A stretch of DNA of 64,000 bases from an uncultured bacterium. GTDB taxonomy: Bacteria; Pseudomonadota; Alphaproteobacteria; Rhodospirillales; Rhodospirillaceae. The notes beneath the pieces were generated by a model that saw only the letters and a list, made by a program, of their open reading frames with translations, searched no databases and was not told the DNA's origin. Every line of letters starts with the position of its first letter. The stretch's first letter is position 1. Both the position numbers and the translations under genes were made by a program. The stretch spans positions 25,318 to 89,317 of the forward strand of contig CAISTS010000022.1 of NCBI GenBank assembly GCA_903888485.1, in the 5' to 3' direction. Below, piece after piece: positions 8,587-16,848 of the stretch.

Positions 8587-10767
8587 ATGGCTGAACAGGC
8601 TGTTGGATCAGGGGGCAATACGCCCGCGCCAAGCACGGCGGTCGCACCGGCGCCGGGACCGCGCGCGCCTGCGGCGGTACCGACGGTGAGCTTCGGCGAC
8701 ATGGGCGGGCGCCTCGTCGACAGCCTCAAGCGCGGCGACCTCGGCTTCGCGCTCGGCCTCGTGCTGATCATGGTCGTCCTGATCATGCCGCTGCCGCCGT
8801 GGCTGCTCGACATTGCGCTGGCCCTTTCGATCACGCTCGCGGTTTTGATTTTGATGACGGTGGTCTTCATCAGGAAGGCCATGGAGTTCAACTCCTTCCC
8901 CGTCGTGCTGCTGATCGCAACGCTGTTGCGCCTGGCCCTCAACCTCGCCTCGACCCGCCTGATCTTAGCTAAAGGACACGAGGGCCCCGACGCCGCCGGT
9001 CACGTCATCGAAGCCTTCGGCGGCTTCATCATGGGCGACAATTTCGTCATCGGCGTCATCGTCTTCGCGATCCTGACCTTGGTGAACTTCATGGTCATCA
9101 CCAAAGGTTCGACGCGCATCGCCGAAGTGACCGCGCGCTTCACCTTGGACGCCATGCCCGGCAAGCAGATGGCCATAGACGCCGACCTGTCCGCCGGCAT
9201 GATCGACGAACAGGAAGCCAAGTCGCGCCGCGAAGACCTGCAGAAAGAATCCGATTTCTTCGGCGCCATGGACGGCGCCTCGAAATTCGTGCGCGGCGAC
9301 GCCGTCGCCGGCTTGATCATCACCGCCATCAACGTCATCGGCGGCATGATCATCGGCATGGCGCAGAAAGACCTGACGTTCATGCACGCCGCCGACTCCT
9401 ACACCCGCCTGAGCGTGGGTGACGGCCTTGTCACCCAGATCCCGGCGCTGGTGGTCTCGACCGCCGCCGGTATCATGGTCTCGAAGGGCGGCCTCAAAGA
9501 CACCATGGACGTGGCCATCGGCACGCAGTTCACGCGTTATCCGAAAGCGCTCGGCATGAGCGCGTTGCTCGCCACGGCCTTGGCCCTGCTGCCCGGCACG
9601 CCGGCCATGCCCTTCATGCTGCTGGCCTTCGTCGCCGGCGGCGGCGCGATCTTCGTCACCTGGCAGAACGCCGATAAGGAAAAGAAGCAGGCCCAGGTCA
9701 ACCAGATCAAATCCAATCAGGAAGTCCCTGTCCAGGAAGAGCCGATTTCGCAGGCCATGAAGATCGACATGGTGCGCCTCGAACTCGGTTACGGCCTGCT
9801 CTCGCTCATCAACAACGAGAACCGCCGCCTCACCGACCAGATCAAGTCGCTGCGCAGGGCGCTCGCCACCGACATGGGCTTTGTCATGCCGGCGGTGCGC
9901 ATCCAGGACAACATGCAGCTGCCGGCCAACTCCTACGCCGTCTACATCAAGGAAGTCGAAGCCGGCAAAGGCGATCTGCGTCCCAACATGCTCTTGGTCA
10001 TGGACCCGCGCGGCGAAGAAATCTCGCTGCCGGGCGAACGCACCAAGGAACCCACATTTGGTCTTCCGGCGCTGTGGATCGATCCGTCCAACCGCGAAGA
10101 GGCCCTCTTCCGCGGCTACACCGTCGTCGATCCGCCGACCGTCATCACCACGCACCTTACCGAAGTCGTGCGCGACAACATGTCCGAGCTGCTCTCGTAC
10201 ACCGAGACCCAGAAACTGCTCAACGAACTCGACAAGGACCAGCAGAAACTCATCACCGAAGTGGTGCCGTCGCAGATCAGCGTCGCCGGCATCCAGAGAG
10301 TCCTGCAGAACCTCCTCAACGAGCGCGTCTCGATCCGCGATCTGCCGACGATCCTGGAAGGCATTTCGGAAGCCTGCGCCATTACCCGCAACGTGCTGAT
10401 GATCTCCGAGCACGTGCGCGCGCGCCTGGCCCGCCAGCTCTCCGACGCATCGGTCGACGAGAACGGCGTCATCGCGCTGGTGGCCCTGTCGCCGGAGTGG
10501 GAGCAGGAATTCGCCGAATCGCTGACCGGCAATGCCGACGATCGCCAGCTGTCCATGGCCCCGTCTAAGTTGCAGGAGTTCATCGCTGCCGTGCGTCAGA
10601 ACTTCGAACGCTTCGCCATGCAAGGCGAAACGCCCATCCTTTTGACATCTCCGACTGTAAGGCCTTACGTCCGGTCGATTATTGACCGCTTTAGGCCCAT
10701 GACGGTGGTAATGTCGCAGAACGAGATACACCCTAAGGCGAAGATCCGGACCGTCGGCCAAATTTAA
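8587..10767 (+). CDS. flhA: Flagellar export gate protein FlhA
   Basis: FlhA is the large export-gate component of the flagellar type III secretion system. The product is 726 residues from the ATG at 8587. About eight membrane segments occupy residues 45-345, and the FHIPEP-family signature LLRLALNLASTRLIL is near residue 113. The cytoplasmic substrate-docking domain runs from about 370 to the end. A TTG four codons upstream is less likely as start. flhF follows after 92 bases and flhG after that, the usual order. No anomalies were found. Confidence 0.96.
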   Translation: MAEQAVGSGGNTPAPSTAVAPAPGPRAPAAVPTVSFGDMGGRLVDSLKRGDLGFALGLVLIMVVLIMPLPPWLLDIALALSITLAVLILMTVVFIRKAMEFNSFPVVLLIATLLRLALNLASTRLILAKGHEGPDAAGHVIEAFGGFIMGDNFVIGVIVFAILTLVNFMVITKGSTRIAEVTARFTLDAMPGKQMAIDADLSAGMIDEQEAKSRREDLQKESDFFGAMDGASKFVRGDAVAGLIITAINVIGGMIIGMAQKDLTFMHAADSYTRLSVGDGLVTQIPALVVSTAAGIMVSKGGLKDTMDVAIGTQFTRYPKALGMSALLATALALLPGTPAMPFMLLAFVAGGGAIFVTWQNADKEKKQAQVNQIKSNQEVPVQEEPISQAMKIDMVRLELGYGLLSLINNENRRLTDQIKSLRRALATDMGFVMPAVRIQDNMQLPANSYAVYIKEVEAGKGDLRPNMLLVMDPRGEEISLPGERTKEPTFGLPALWIDPSNREEALFRGYTVVDPPTVITTHLTEVVRDNMSELLSYTETQKLLNELDKDQQKLITEVVPSQISVAGIQRVLQNLLNERVSIRDLPTILEGISEACAITRNVLMISEHVRARLARQLSDASVDENGVIALVALSPEWEQEFAESLTGNADDRQLSMAPSKLQEFIAAVRQNFERFAMQGETPILLTSPTVRPYVRSIIDRFRPMTVVMSQNEIHPKAKIRTVGQI

Positions 10768-10859
10768 CGGTCAATTCTAGCCTGGGGATCTGAGGGGAAC
10801 TAAGCGGGCGGCAGGGCCACACCCTTATCACGGGTGAAACCTTGTCCGTTGGGAACGGG

Positions 10860-11885
10860 ATGAGGCTTAAGTCGTACAACGCCCCGACCATGGCGGAAGC
10901 CATGCGTATGGTGCGCGAGGAACTGGGGGAAAACGCGATCATCGTTTCCACCCAGCGGTCCTCCGACGGGCAGGGCGTGCGCATCACCGCGGCGCTGGAA
11001 GATCCATCTGACGACGACGATATCAACCGCGCGCTGACCGGCCGCGACACCACTCCTTTCGGTGAGCGTGTGCGCGAGGCGCTGGAGTATCACGGCACGC
11101 CGGCGCGTCTGGTCGAGAAGATGGTTCAGGCCGCCATGGCGGTGGAAGTCGGCTCGCCGACCATGGCCTGCGCGACTGCCCTCGAAGACCATTTCGATTT
11201 CGCCCCCCTGCCCGAGCGCAAGTCGCCGCGCCCATTCATGCTGGTTGGACCGCCTGGTTCCGGCAAGACCATCACCACCGCCAAGCTCGCGGCGCGCGCG
11301 CGTCTCGCTGGCCGGCCCGTGGGCGTCATCACGGCCGACACGATCCGCGCCGGCGCCGTCGAACAGCTCGCCGCCTTCACCGGCATTCTCGAGGTCGATT
11401 TGCGCCAAGTGCGCGGCGCCGAAGGCTTGGGCCTCGTCGTCAACGACATGATGTCGAAGTACGACCTGGTGTTCATCGACTCCCCTGGCCTGAACCCTTT
11501 CAGCCAGCACGACATGGATTTCCTCAAGAACCTGATCAACGCCGCCGATGTCGAGCCCATCCTCGTGCTTGCGGCCGGCGGCGATGCCTCGGAAGCCGCC
11601 GACATTGGCGAGGCATTCGGGGAATCGGGCGCCACGCGCCTGCTCGCCACGCGCCTCGACATGACGCGGCGCCTGGGCGCGATCCTCGCCGCCGCCGACG
11701 CCGGCCAACTCATGTTCAGCGAAGTCAGTTTGAACCCGCACGTCGCGACAGGTTTGTGCGCGGTGAACCCCGTTTCCATGGCGCGCCTGATCCTGCCGCC
11801 CGAAGAAGAACTCCAGCCGCGCGTCGAGGAACCGCCGCGCGAACAGCTGCGCCCCATTGGTATCCGCTCTGAGGTCAAGAGATGA
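10860..11885 (+). CDS. flhF: Flagellar SRP-type GTPase FlhF
   Basis: FlhF is an SRP-family GTPase that sets the site and number of polar flagella. The 341-residue protein starts MRLKSYNAPTMAEAMRMVRE, the family N-terminus, which supports the ATG at 10860 (GGGA spaced five bases upstream) over a TTG at 10842. The NG domain has Walker A GPPGSGKTITTAKLAARA near residue 132 and a DSPG motif near 208 in place of the usual DTAG. The last bases overlap flhG by four (ATGA), indicating translational coupling. Confidence 0.9.
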   Translation: MRLKSYNAPTMAEAMRMVREELGENAIIVSTQRSSDGQGVRITAALEDPSDDDDINRALTGRDTTPFGERVREALEYHGTPARLVEKMVQAAMAVEVGSPTMACATALEDHFDFAPLPERKSPRPFMLVGPPGSGKTITTAKLAARARLAGRPVGVITADTIRAGAVEQLAAFTGILEVDLRQVRGAEGLGLVVNDMMSKYDLVFIDSPGLNPFSQHDMDFLKNLINAADVEPILVLAAGGDASEAADIGEAFGESGATRLLATRLDMTRRLGAILAAADAGQLMFSEVSLNPHVATGLCAVNPVSMARLILPPEEELQPRVEEPPREQLRPIGIRSEVKR

Positions 11886-12724
11886 CGACGAACGCCACAC
11901 CCCCCGCGGCCTTGAAGATGGCGGCTGCCGCGCAGCCCGCCCTCACACCGCGTCTGCCGACACGGCCCGCCGTCACCGCTAAGCGCGGCAAGCTCATCGC
12001 CGTCGCCTCAGGCAAGGGCGGCGTGGGCAAGACGTTCTTCTCGATCACGCTCAGTCACGCGCTGGCGCGGCGCGGCCAGCGCACGTTGCTGTTCGACGGC
12101 GATCTTGGCCTCGCGAACATCGACATCCAGCTCGGTTTGATGCCGCAGTACGACCTCGGCAGCGTCATCGCCGGCAAACTATCGCTCAATCAGGCGGCCA
12201 TGCAGTACGAGCCGGGCGGCTTTGATGTGATCGCCGGGCGCTCGGGCTCCGGCACGCTCGCCAACATTCCGCTGTCGCGCCTCCAGATCATGGGCGAGGA
12301 CCTCTCCCTGCTCGCCGGACGCTACGACCGCGTCATCCTCGATCTCGGCGCCGGCGTCGAAAAATCCGTACGCCAGCTCGCCAAGGCCGCCGACACGATC
12401 ATCGTCATCACTTCCGACGAACCCACCTCGCTCACCGATGCCTACGCCTTCATCAAGATCACGGCCATGGAACGCCCGCAGACCGACATCCGCGTGGTGG
12501 TGAACGCCTCCAACTCGACGCGCGAAGGCGAGCGCACTTATCAGACGCTGTTCAAGGCGTGCCAGGGCTTCCTCAAGATCTCGCCGCCGCTGGCCGGCAT
12601 CATTCGCCGTGACGCCAGAGTCCGTGAATGCATCCGTCACCAGACGCCGATCCTGATCCGCTCGCCGGCGTCCGAAGCCGCCATGGACGTGGAAGCCATC
12701 GCCGAGCGCCTTCTCCAAGTCTAA
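11882..12724 (+). CDS. flhG: MinD-like ATPase FlhG/FleN
   Basis: FlhG (FleN, YlxH) is a ParA/MinD-type ATPase that limits flagellar number by acting on FlhF. The deviant Walker A SGKGGVGKT with its signature Lys is near residue 43, followed by FDGDLGLANIDIQLGL, which is diagnostic for FlhG. The N-terminal 35 residues are Ala/Pro-rich. The ATG overlaps the flhF stop by four bases, and the fliK-like gene starts three bases after its own stop. Confidence 0.93.
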   Translation: MTTNATPPAALKMAAAAQPALTPRLPTRPAVTAKRGKLIAVASGKGGVGKTFFSITLSHALARRGQRTLLFDGDLGLANIDIQLGLMPQYDLGSVIAGKLSLNQAAMQYEPGGFDVIAGRSGSGTLANIPLSRLQIMGEDLSLLAGRYDRVILDLGAGVEKSVRQLAKAADTIIVITSDEPTSLTDAYAFIKITAMERPQTDIRVVVNASNSTREGERTYQTLFKACQGFLKISPPLAGIIRRDARVRECIRHQTPILIRSPASEAAMDVEAIAERLLQV

Positions 12725-12727
12725 ACC

Positions 12728-14527
12728 ATGACGACCGTTCCGCCGCCGACCACGCCGCAGCCTCAAATGCCGGCGGCGCCGCCGGCGGCGACGGCCGTGC
12801 TCATTCTCAGCCCGCCGCCCGCCGTCGCCGCGCTGCCCGCCGGAACCGTGCTGGAAGCCGTTGTCGTTCCAACCCCCGACGTCAACAAGCCCGCCGTCAC
12901 GCTGCGCACGCCGCAGGGCGATGTGACCATCAAATTGCCCGTGCAGCTTCCGGACGGCGCGAAGGTCGCGCTGGAAATCCTGCGGTCGGCACAAGCGAAT
13001 ACGCCGCAGGTCAGTGCGCGCGTGGTCACCGTCAACGATCAACCGGCCGCGCAGGCGCTGGCGCAGCTGGCGCGTGCGAGCGTCGAAGCGCGCGCGCCGT
13101 TGCCGATCGTGCAGCAACCCGTGCCCACCAACCCGCTGCTTCAGCCAACATTGCTTCAGCCCGGCGTGGCCTGGATGCCGACGGGTCCACAGCCGCTGCC
13201 GGCGCTGGGGACCTTCTCCGCCTTCGTGATCCAAGGTGTGCCGCCGGAACAGCCGCAAGCGCAGCCTCAAACGCCGACGATCCCACAAGCGGCACCGCAG
13301 ACGCCTGCCGCACCCCTGTTCTCGCCGCCGACCGCATCGGACCTTGCTGTGCGCGTGACCGGCGTCCAGCTTCCGCCCAACGCCGCGCCGGCGCCGCTCG
13401 CGCCCAGCACCATCGCGCTGGTGCCGCCTCCGATCACAACGCCGCAAGCGGTTGTCGTAACCCCTGCCGCACAGACGCCCATCATCGTGCCGCAGACAAC
13501 ACCCCTCGCGACAGCACAGCCACAGCAGCCACTGCCCCTCACGCCTGAACCGCAGCCGGGTCTCGTGCTTCCCACCAAAAGCGGACTCCCGACACCCACG
13601 CCGCAGCCGCCGCTGACGATGCAGCCCGCGCCGCCGTTGGCCACCGTTACCGCCACAGTCACCGGCCTATCGCCCTCCGGCGCGCCCATTGTCAGCATCG
13701 AGACCGGAACCGCTGCCATCCAAGTGCAACTCAACGTGCGCGCCAATCTACCGCCCGGTACGCGCGTGACGCTCGAGATCACAGGTCAACAACCGCCGTC
13801 GATACCAACGACCGCGCCCCTGCCGATCACATCACTCCCGCTCACGGGCCTTGCCAATCCCGGTTGGCCGACGCTGACCGAATCCCTCGCGCTGCTGCAG
13901 CGCATCGATCCCATCGCCGCGCAGCAGCTGGCGCAAGCCGTCCCCGACGGCGGACCGCGCACCGCGGCGGCGTTGATGTCCTTCGCCCAAGCCATGCGCG
14001 GCGGCGATGCGCGCCAATGGCCGGGCGATGTCACGTTGCGGGCGCTGGAACGCAGCGGGCCACGCGGCGCGCATCTTGCTTCGACGCTGTCCGACGAAGT
14101 CGCGGCGCTATCGTCGCGCGCCCGTGAAGGCGGAGCCGAGTGGCGCGCACTGCCGATCCCGTGGAACGCCGACGGCCAGGTCGAGCGCATCGCGCTGATC
14201 ACCCGCCGCGAAGGCGAGGGCGATGACGAGAGTAAAAAGAAAACCGCCGGGGGCGGCACGCGCTTTTTGATCGAACTCGAACTCTCGCGCCTCGGCAGCA
14301 TGCAGCTCGACGGCATGTTCAAGAATCAGGCGCGCGCGCTCGACCTGATGATCCGCACCAAGGCCGAGCTGCCGGACACCATCCGCCGCGACCTCACCGG
14401 CATATTTGCGAACTCCAACGCCGCCATGGGGCTCAAAGGCGGGCTCACCTTCCAGGTGGTCAAGAAGTTCGCGAGCCCGCTCGGCCAAGCCAATCCCTGG
14501 GCTGAAAAGCCCGGGGTTTGGGCCTAA
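12728..14527 (+). CDS. fliK: FliK-like flagellar hook-length control protein
   Basis: FliK measures hook length and switches export specificity. The 599 residues are dominated by Pro, Ala, Thr and Gln up to about residue 370 (long low-complexity ruler region). A folded C-terminal domain spans about 430-599, with LIELELSRLGSMQLDGMF and GGLTFQVVKKF, consistent with the FliK C-terminal (Flg_hook) fold. It starts three bases after flhG. Sequence conservation is low in this family, so the symbol rests on architecture plus context. Confidence 0.72.
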   Translation: MTTVPPPTTPQPQMPAAPPAATAVLILSPPPAVAALPAGTVLEAVVVPTPDVNKPAVTLRTPQGDVTIKLPVQLPDGAKVALEILRSAQANTPQVSARVVTVNDQPAAQALAQLARASVEARAPLPIVQQPVPTNPLLQPTLLQPGVAWMPTGPQPLPALGTFSAFVIQGVPPEQPQAQPQTPTIPQAAPQTPAAPLFSPPTASDLAVRVTGVQLPPNAAPAPLAPSTIALVPPPITTPQAVVVTPAAQTPIIVPQTTPLATAQPQQPLPLTPEPQPGLVLPTKSGLPTPTPQPPLTMQPAPPLATVTATVTGLSPSGAPIVSIETGTAAIQVQLNVRANLPPGTRVTLEITGQQPPSIPTTAPLPITSLPLTGLANPGWPTLTESLALLQRIDPIAAQQLAQAVPDGGPRTAAALMSFAQAMRGGDARQWPGDVTLRALERSGPRGAHLASTLSDEVAALSSRAREGGAEWRALPIPWNADGQVERIALITRREGEGDDESKKKTAGGGTRFLIELELSRLGSMQLDGMFKNQARALDLMIRTKAELPDTIRRDLTGIFANSNAAMGLKGGLTFQVVKKFASPLGQANPWAEKPGVWA

Positions 14528-14588
14528 ACTCCACGCTTTTGCTGGATTTATTAACCAATCGTTTCCGCGTGCTCGGCAAACTGGTGAA

Positions 14589-14978
14589 ATGAGCAAACCT
14601 TCAACGTCCGTCTTCGATGCGGCGACGTGCCGCCATTTGCTTACCACCACAGCCGCGCCGGCTGCGGGGCTGATGACGATTGCGTCGTTGACGGCGTCGC
14701 TTGATCCCTCGACGGCCATTGCGCTCAGTTACGTGCCCGATCAGTTGGTGCTGGCGCGCTCCGGCTTCGACGCCTATGTCGCCGCGCGCGCCCAGCACGC
14801 CGATACGACGCCGGAAGCCCTCGCCAACTCCATCGCCGCCGACGTCGCCAATGAGCTCGTGCCCCGGTGGCTGCGCGTCACGGTGAACCGCTCCGCCGGC
14901 GGCATTGTCAATCACTCGGTCACGGTCGAAGACCGGCAACCGGGTTGGGATCACACGGCGCTGCACAAGAGTCCCTGA
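14589..14978 (+). CDS. Hypothetical protein, 129 residues, in the flagellar cluster
   Basis: I do not recognise this family. The start ATG at 14589 follows GGTGAA, a weak ribosome-binding site; the frame is open further upstream but overlaps the fliK-like gene. The protein is soluble, Ala/Thr-rich in the N-terminal half, and ends with VNHSVTVEDRQPGWDHTAL. Its stop overlaps the ATG of the J-domain gene (TGATG), so the two are probably cotranslated. A partial CtrA-like half-site (TTAACCA) lies at 14551-14557. Confidence 0.68.
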   Translation: MSKPSTSVFDAATCRHLLTTTAAPAAGLMTIASLTASLDPSTAIALSYVPDQLVLARSGFDAYVAARAQHADTTPEALANSIAADVANELVPRWLRVTVNRSAGGIVNHSVTVEDRQPGWDHTALHKSP

Positions 14979-16231
14979 TGGCGATGCGCGATCCCAAGGG
15001 CTATTACATCGCGCTCGGCATCAACGAGGATGCCGACGAAGGCGTCATCAAGTCGGCCTACCGTAACAAGGCCAAGCGCCTGCATCCGGACTTCAATCCG
15101 TCCCCGATCGCGGCGAAGCAGTTCCACCGTCTGCACGAGGCCTACGAGACCCTGAGCGATCCGGAAAAGCGGGCGGCTTACGACAAGCCGTGGCGGTTTG
15201 ATTCGCCGAAGACCAACGGCGCGCATTCCTACACCCGCACGGAGGAGCCCCGCCGCGAACCGCCGCCGAAAGAGCGTCCCCGTGAAGCGCGCGCCGAACC
15301 GAAACCGAGAGCTGCCGCCGGCGACCAGCCGGCCGTCTGTCGCTGCGGCAAGGTCACGGCGCAGCCGCGCTACGTCATTTTCGACCTGGTCTGGGGACGC
15401 CTCAATAAAGTCCAGCGCCGCGGCGTGTCGGGCATCTTTTGCCGCAGCTGCGCCGACCGCACCGCCGTGCGCGCTTCGCTCGTCACTTGGCTCGCGGGCT
15501 GGCGGGCCTGGCCCAACGGACCCAAGGAAACCGTCAAAGCGCTGCTGAACAACATTCGCGGCGGACGCAAGCCGGCCGACCGCAACGCGCGTCTTCTCAT
15601 GCGCCAGGCGCGCGCGTTCCGCGCCCGCGGCGAAATGGAGCTCGCGCGCAATGCCGCGGAGCAGGCGATTGGCTTCGCCGCGACCCCGAGCCTGCGTCAC
15701 GAAGTCGACAGCTTGCTTCTGTCCCTCAGCGCCCATCCGGCGCGTTCGCTGAAAGACCGCTGGGAGAAACCGGGTTGGGCGGCGACGGTGCAGGTGTTGC
15801 CGCTTGCCGTCGTCGTAGGCGGACTCAGCATGGCGGCGAGCTTTCTTGCGCCCTTGCCGCTCTCGACCTTAGCCCGGCAATGGATCACCGTCGATTTACC
15901 GGGGCTCTTCGAGTCCTCAACGCCGCCCGCTGCGCCTTCCTCCGCGGCGTTGCCGACAGGGCGCGTCTACGCCGTCTCGGCCAAGCAGGCGTCGCTGCGC
16001 ACCGGACCGGGCGCGGGCTACCAGCTTCTCGCGCTGCTCAATCAGGGCACCGTAGTGCTGGTGATGGAAGCTGATCCGTCCGGCCAATGGATGCGCGTCA
16101 CCACGCCCGACGGCGCAAGCGGCTTCATCGCCTTGGCCCAGCTCAGCCCCGACGTACGTATCGATGCACTCGAAGACATGGGCAGCTTCGCCAAGCCGGC
16201 GCAGCCGGAAGCTGGCCCGGCTGCCCCTTAG
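14978..16231 (+). CDS. J-domain membrane protein with C-terminal SH3-type domain
   Basis: The 417-residue protein starts with a J domain (residues 6-65) carrying the DnaK-stimulating HPD motif at 36-38. A basic Arg/Pro/Glu linker follows. A segment with CRCG and CRSC pairs (about 115-165) could bind zinc. There is one membrane helix (about 272-295), and the end is an SH3b-like domain (about 325-395; VSAKQASLRTGPGAGYQ). The SH3b domain lies beyond the helix, so a cytoplasmic J domain and a periplasmic, possibly wall-binding, SH3b domain are likely. The start overlaps the previous stop. It is not a DnaJ itself: no G/F region or canonical zinc fingers. Confidence 0.82.
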   Translation: MAMRDPKGYYIALGINEDADEGVIKSAYRNKAKRLHPDFNPSPIAAKQFHRLHEAYETLSDPEKRAAYDKPWRFDSPKTNGAHSYTRTEEPRREPPPKERPREARAEPKPRAAAGDQPAVCRCGKVTAQPRYVIFDLVWGRLNKVQRRGVSGIFCRSCADRTAVRASLVTWLAGWRAWPNGPKETVKALLNNIRGGRKPADRNARLLMRQARAFRARGEMELARNAAEQAIGFAATPSLRHEVDSLLLSLSAHPARSLKDRWEKPGWAATVQVLPLAVVVGGLSMAASFLAPLPLSTLARQWITVDLPGLFESSTPPAAPSSAALPTGRVYAVSAKQASLRTGPGAGYQLLALLNQGTVVLVMEADPSGQWMRVTTPDGASGFIALAQLSPDVRIDALEDMGSFAKPAQPEAGPAAP

Positions 16232-16390
16232 GCGGGAATAACGACGCCGGAATATTTCTGGAAATTGATGCGGACCGCCCCCGCGCGCGCCGTGGCGATG
16301 GATGTCTTGAGCTTATCGGGCGTCACGGGTTTCACGAGATAGCCGTTCACGTCCAATTCCATCGCGATAGCGACCGTGGTGGGTCGCCGT
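16228..16390 (-). pseudogene. Remnant of a receiver (CheY-like) domain gene
   Basis: On the minus strand, the residues MELDVNGYLVKPVTPDKLKTS are the last third of a receiver domain, including the invariant Lys-Pro pair. The preceding residues (GRRPTTVAIA) join abruptly. The phospho-acceptor Asp and acidic pair are absent, and fliJ occupies the space where the N-terminal 80 residues should be. The frame ends at 16228, overlapping the stop of the J-domain gene by four bases. The best reading is a truncated response-regulator relic. An ATG-initiated frame from 16467 runs through it but overlaps the end of fliJ. Confidence 0.6.
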
Positions 16391-16417
16391 CCTGACGAGA
16401 AAGGGGCATAGCGCAAC

Positions 16418-16843
16418 CTAAGCGGATTTACGCCGGTGGAGATTGAGGCCGATCTCGTCGAGATCAATGGTTTCCAGCCGGTTTTCCTCGTGTTCTTCGG
16501 CGAGGTCCCGCTGTTTCTGGGTGACTTCGAAGGTCTTCAGGCGGCGATAAGCTTCGGCCAATTGGTCTTGCGCCTTCACGATGCGCTGACGCACGTCATC
16601 GAGGGCTGAGGTCAGCGCCGCACGGTAGCCTTCGCAGCGCTTGAAGTAGCCATGCAGGGTGCCGCGCTGATCGGCCGGCAATTGCGCGGCCAGCGCCAGC
16701 TCGTTCTTGATCTCGGCTTCCAGCGCTTCTTGGCGCGCGATGATGGACTCTTCGGCGCGCAAGACGACCGCAAGCGCCCGCTGCTTCTCATCGACATCCC
16801 ACTTGCGCAGTCGGATCAGCGTGTGGAGTTCTTTCTTGGCCAT
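16418..16843 (-). CDS. fliJ: Flagellar export chaperone FliJ
   Basis: FliJ is the coiled-coil stalk of the flagellar export ATPase complex, linking FliI to FlhA. The 141 residues are almost entirely predicted helix with heptad-like Leu/Ala spacing and many Glu, Gln, Arg and Lys residues (LRKWDVDEKQRALAVVLRAE near the start). It sits five bases after the fliI stop in the same direction. Position, size and coiled coil make the call firm despite low family conservation. Confidence 0.87.
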   Translation of the reverse strand: MAKKELHTLIRLRKWDVDEKQRALAVVLRAEESIIARQEALEAEIKNELALAAQLPADQRGTLHGYFKRCEGYRAALTSALDDVRQRIVKAQDQLAEAYRRLKTFEVTQKQRDLAEEHEENRLETIDLDEIGLNLHRRKSA

Positions 16844-16848
16844 CTAAC

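Noticed and set aside
8965..10761. 598-codon minus-strand open frame antisense to flhA
   Set aside because: The codon pattern is a shadow of flhA: high G+C leaves the antisense frame open. The product is His/Asp/Arg-rich and has no domain.
10852..10876. GGAAC-N16-CGTA at the start of flhF as an EcfG promoter
   Set aside because: It overlaps the flhF ribosome-binding site and coding start, with no gene at a suitable distance; most likely chance.
12179..13447. 422-codon minus-strand open frame antisense to flhG and the fliK-like gene
   Set aside because: Arg/His-rich low-complexity product, no start signal, fully antisense to well-supported genes.
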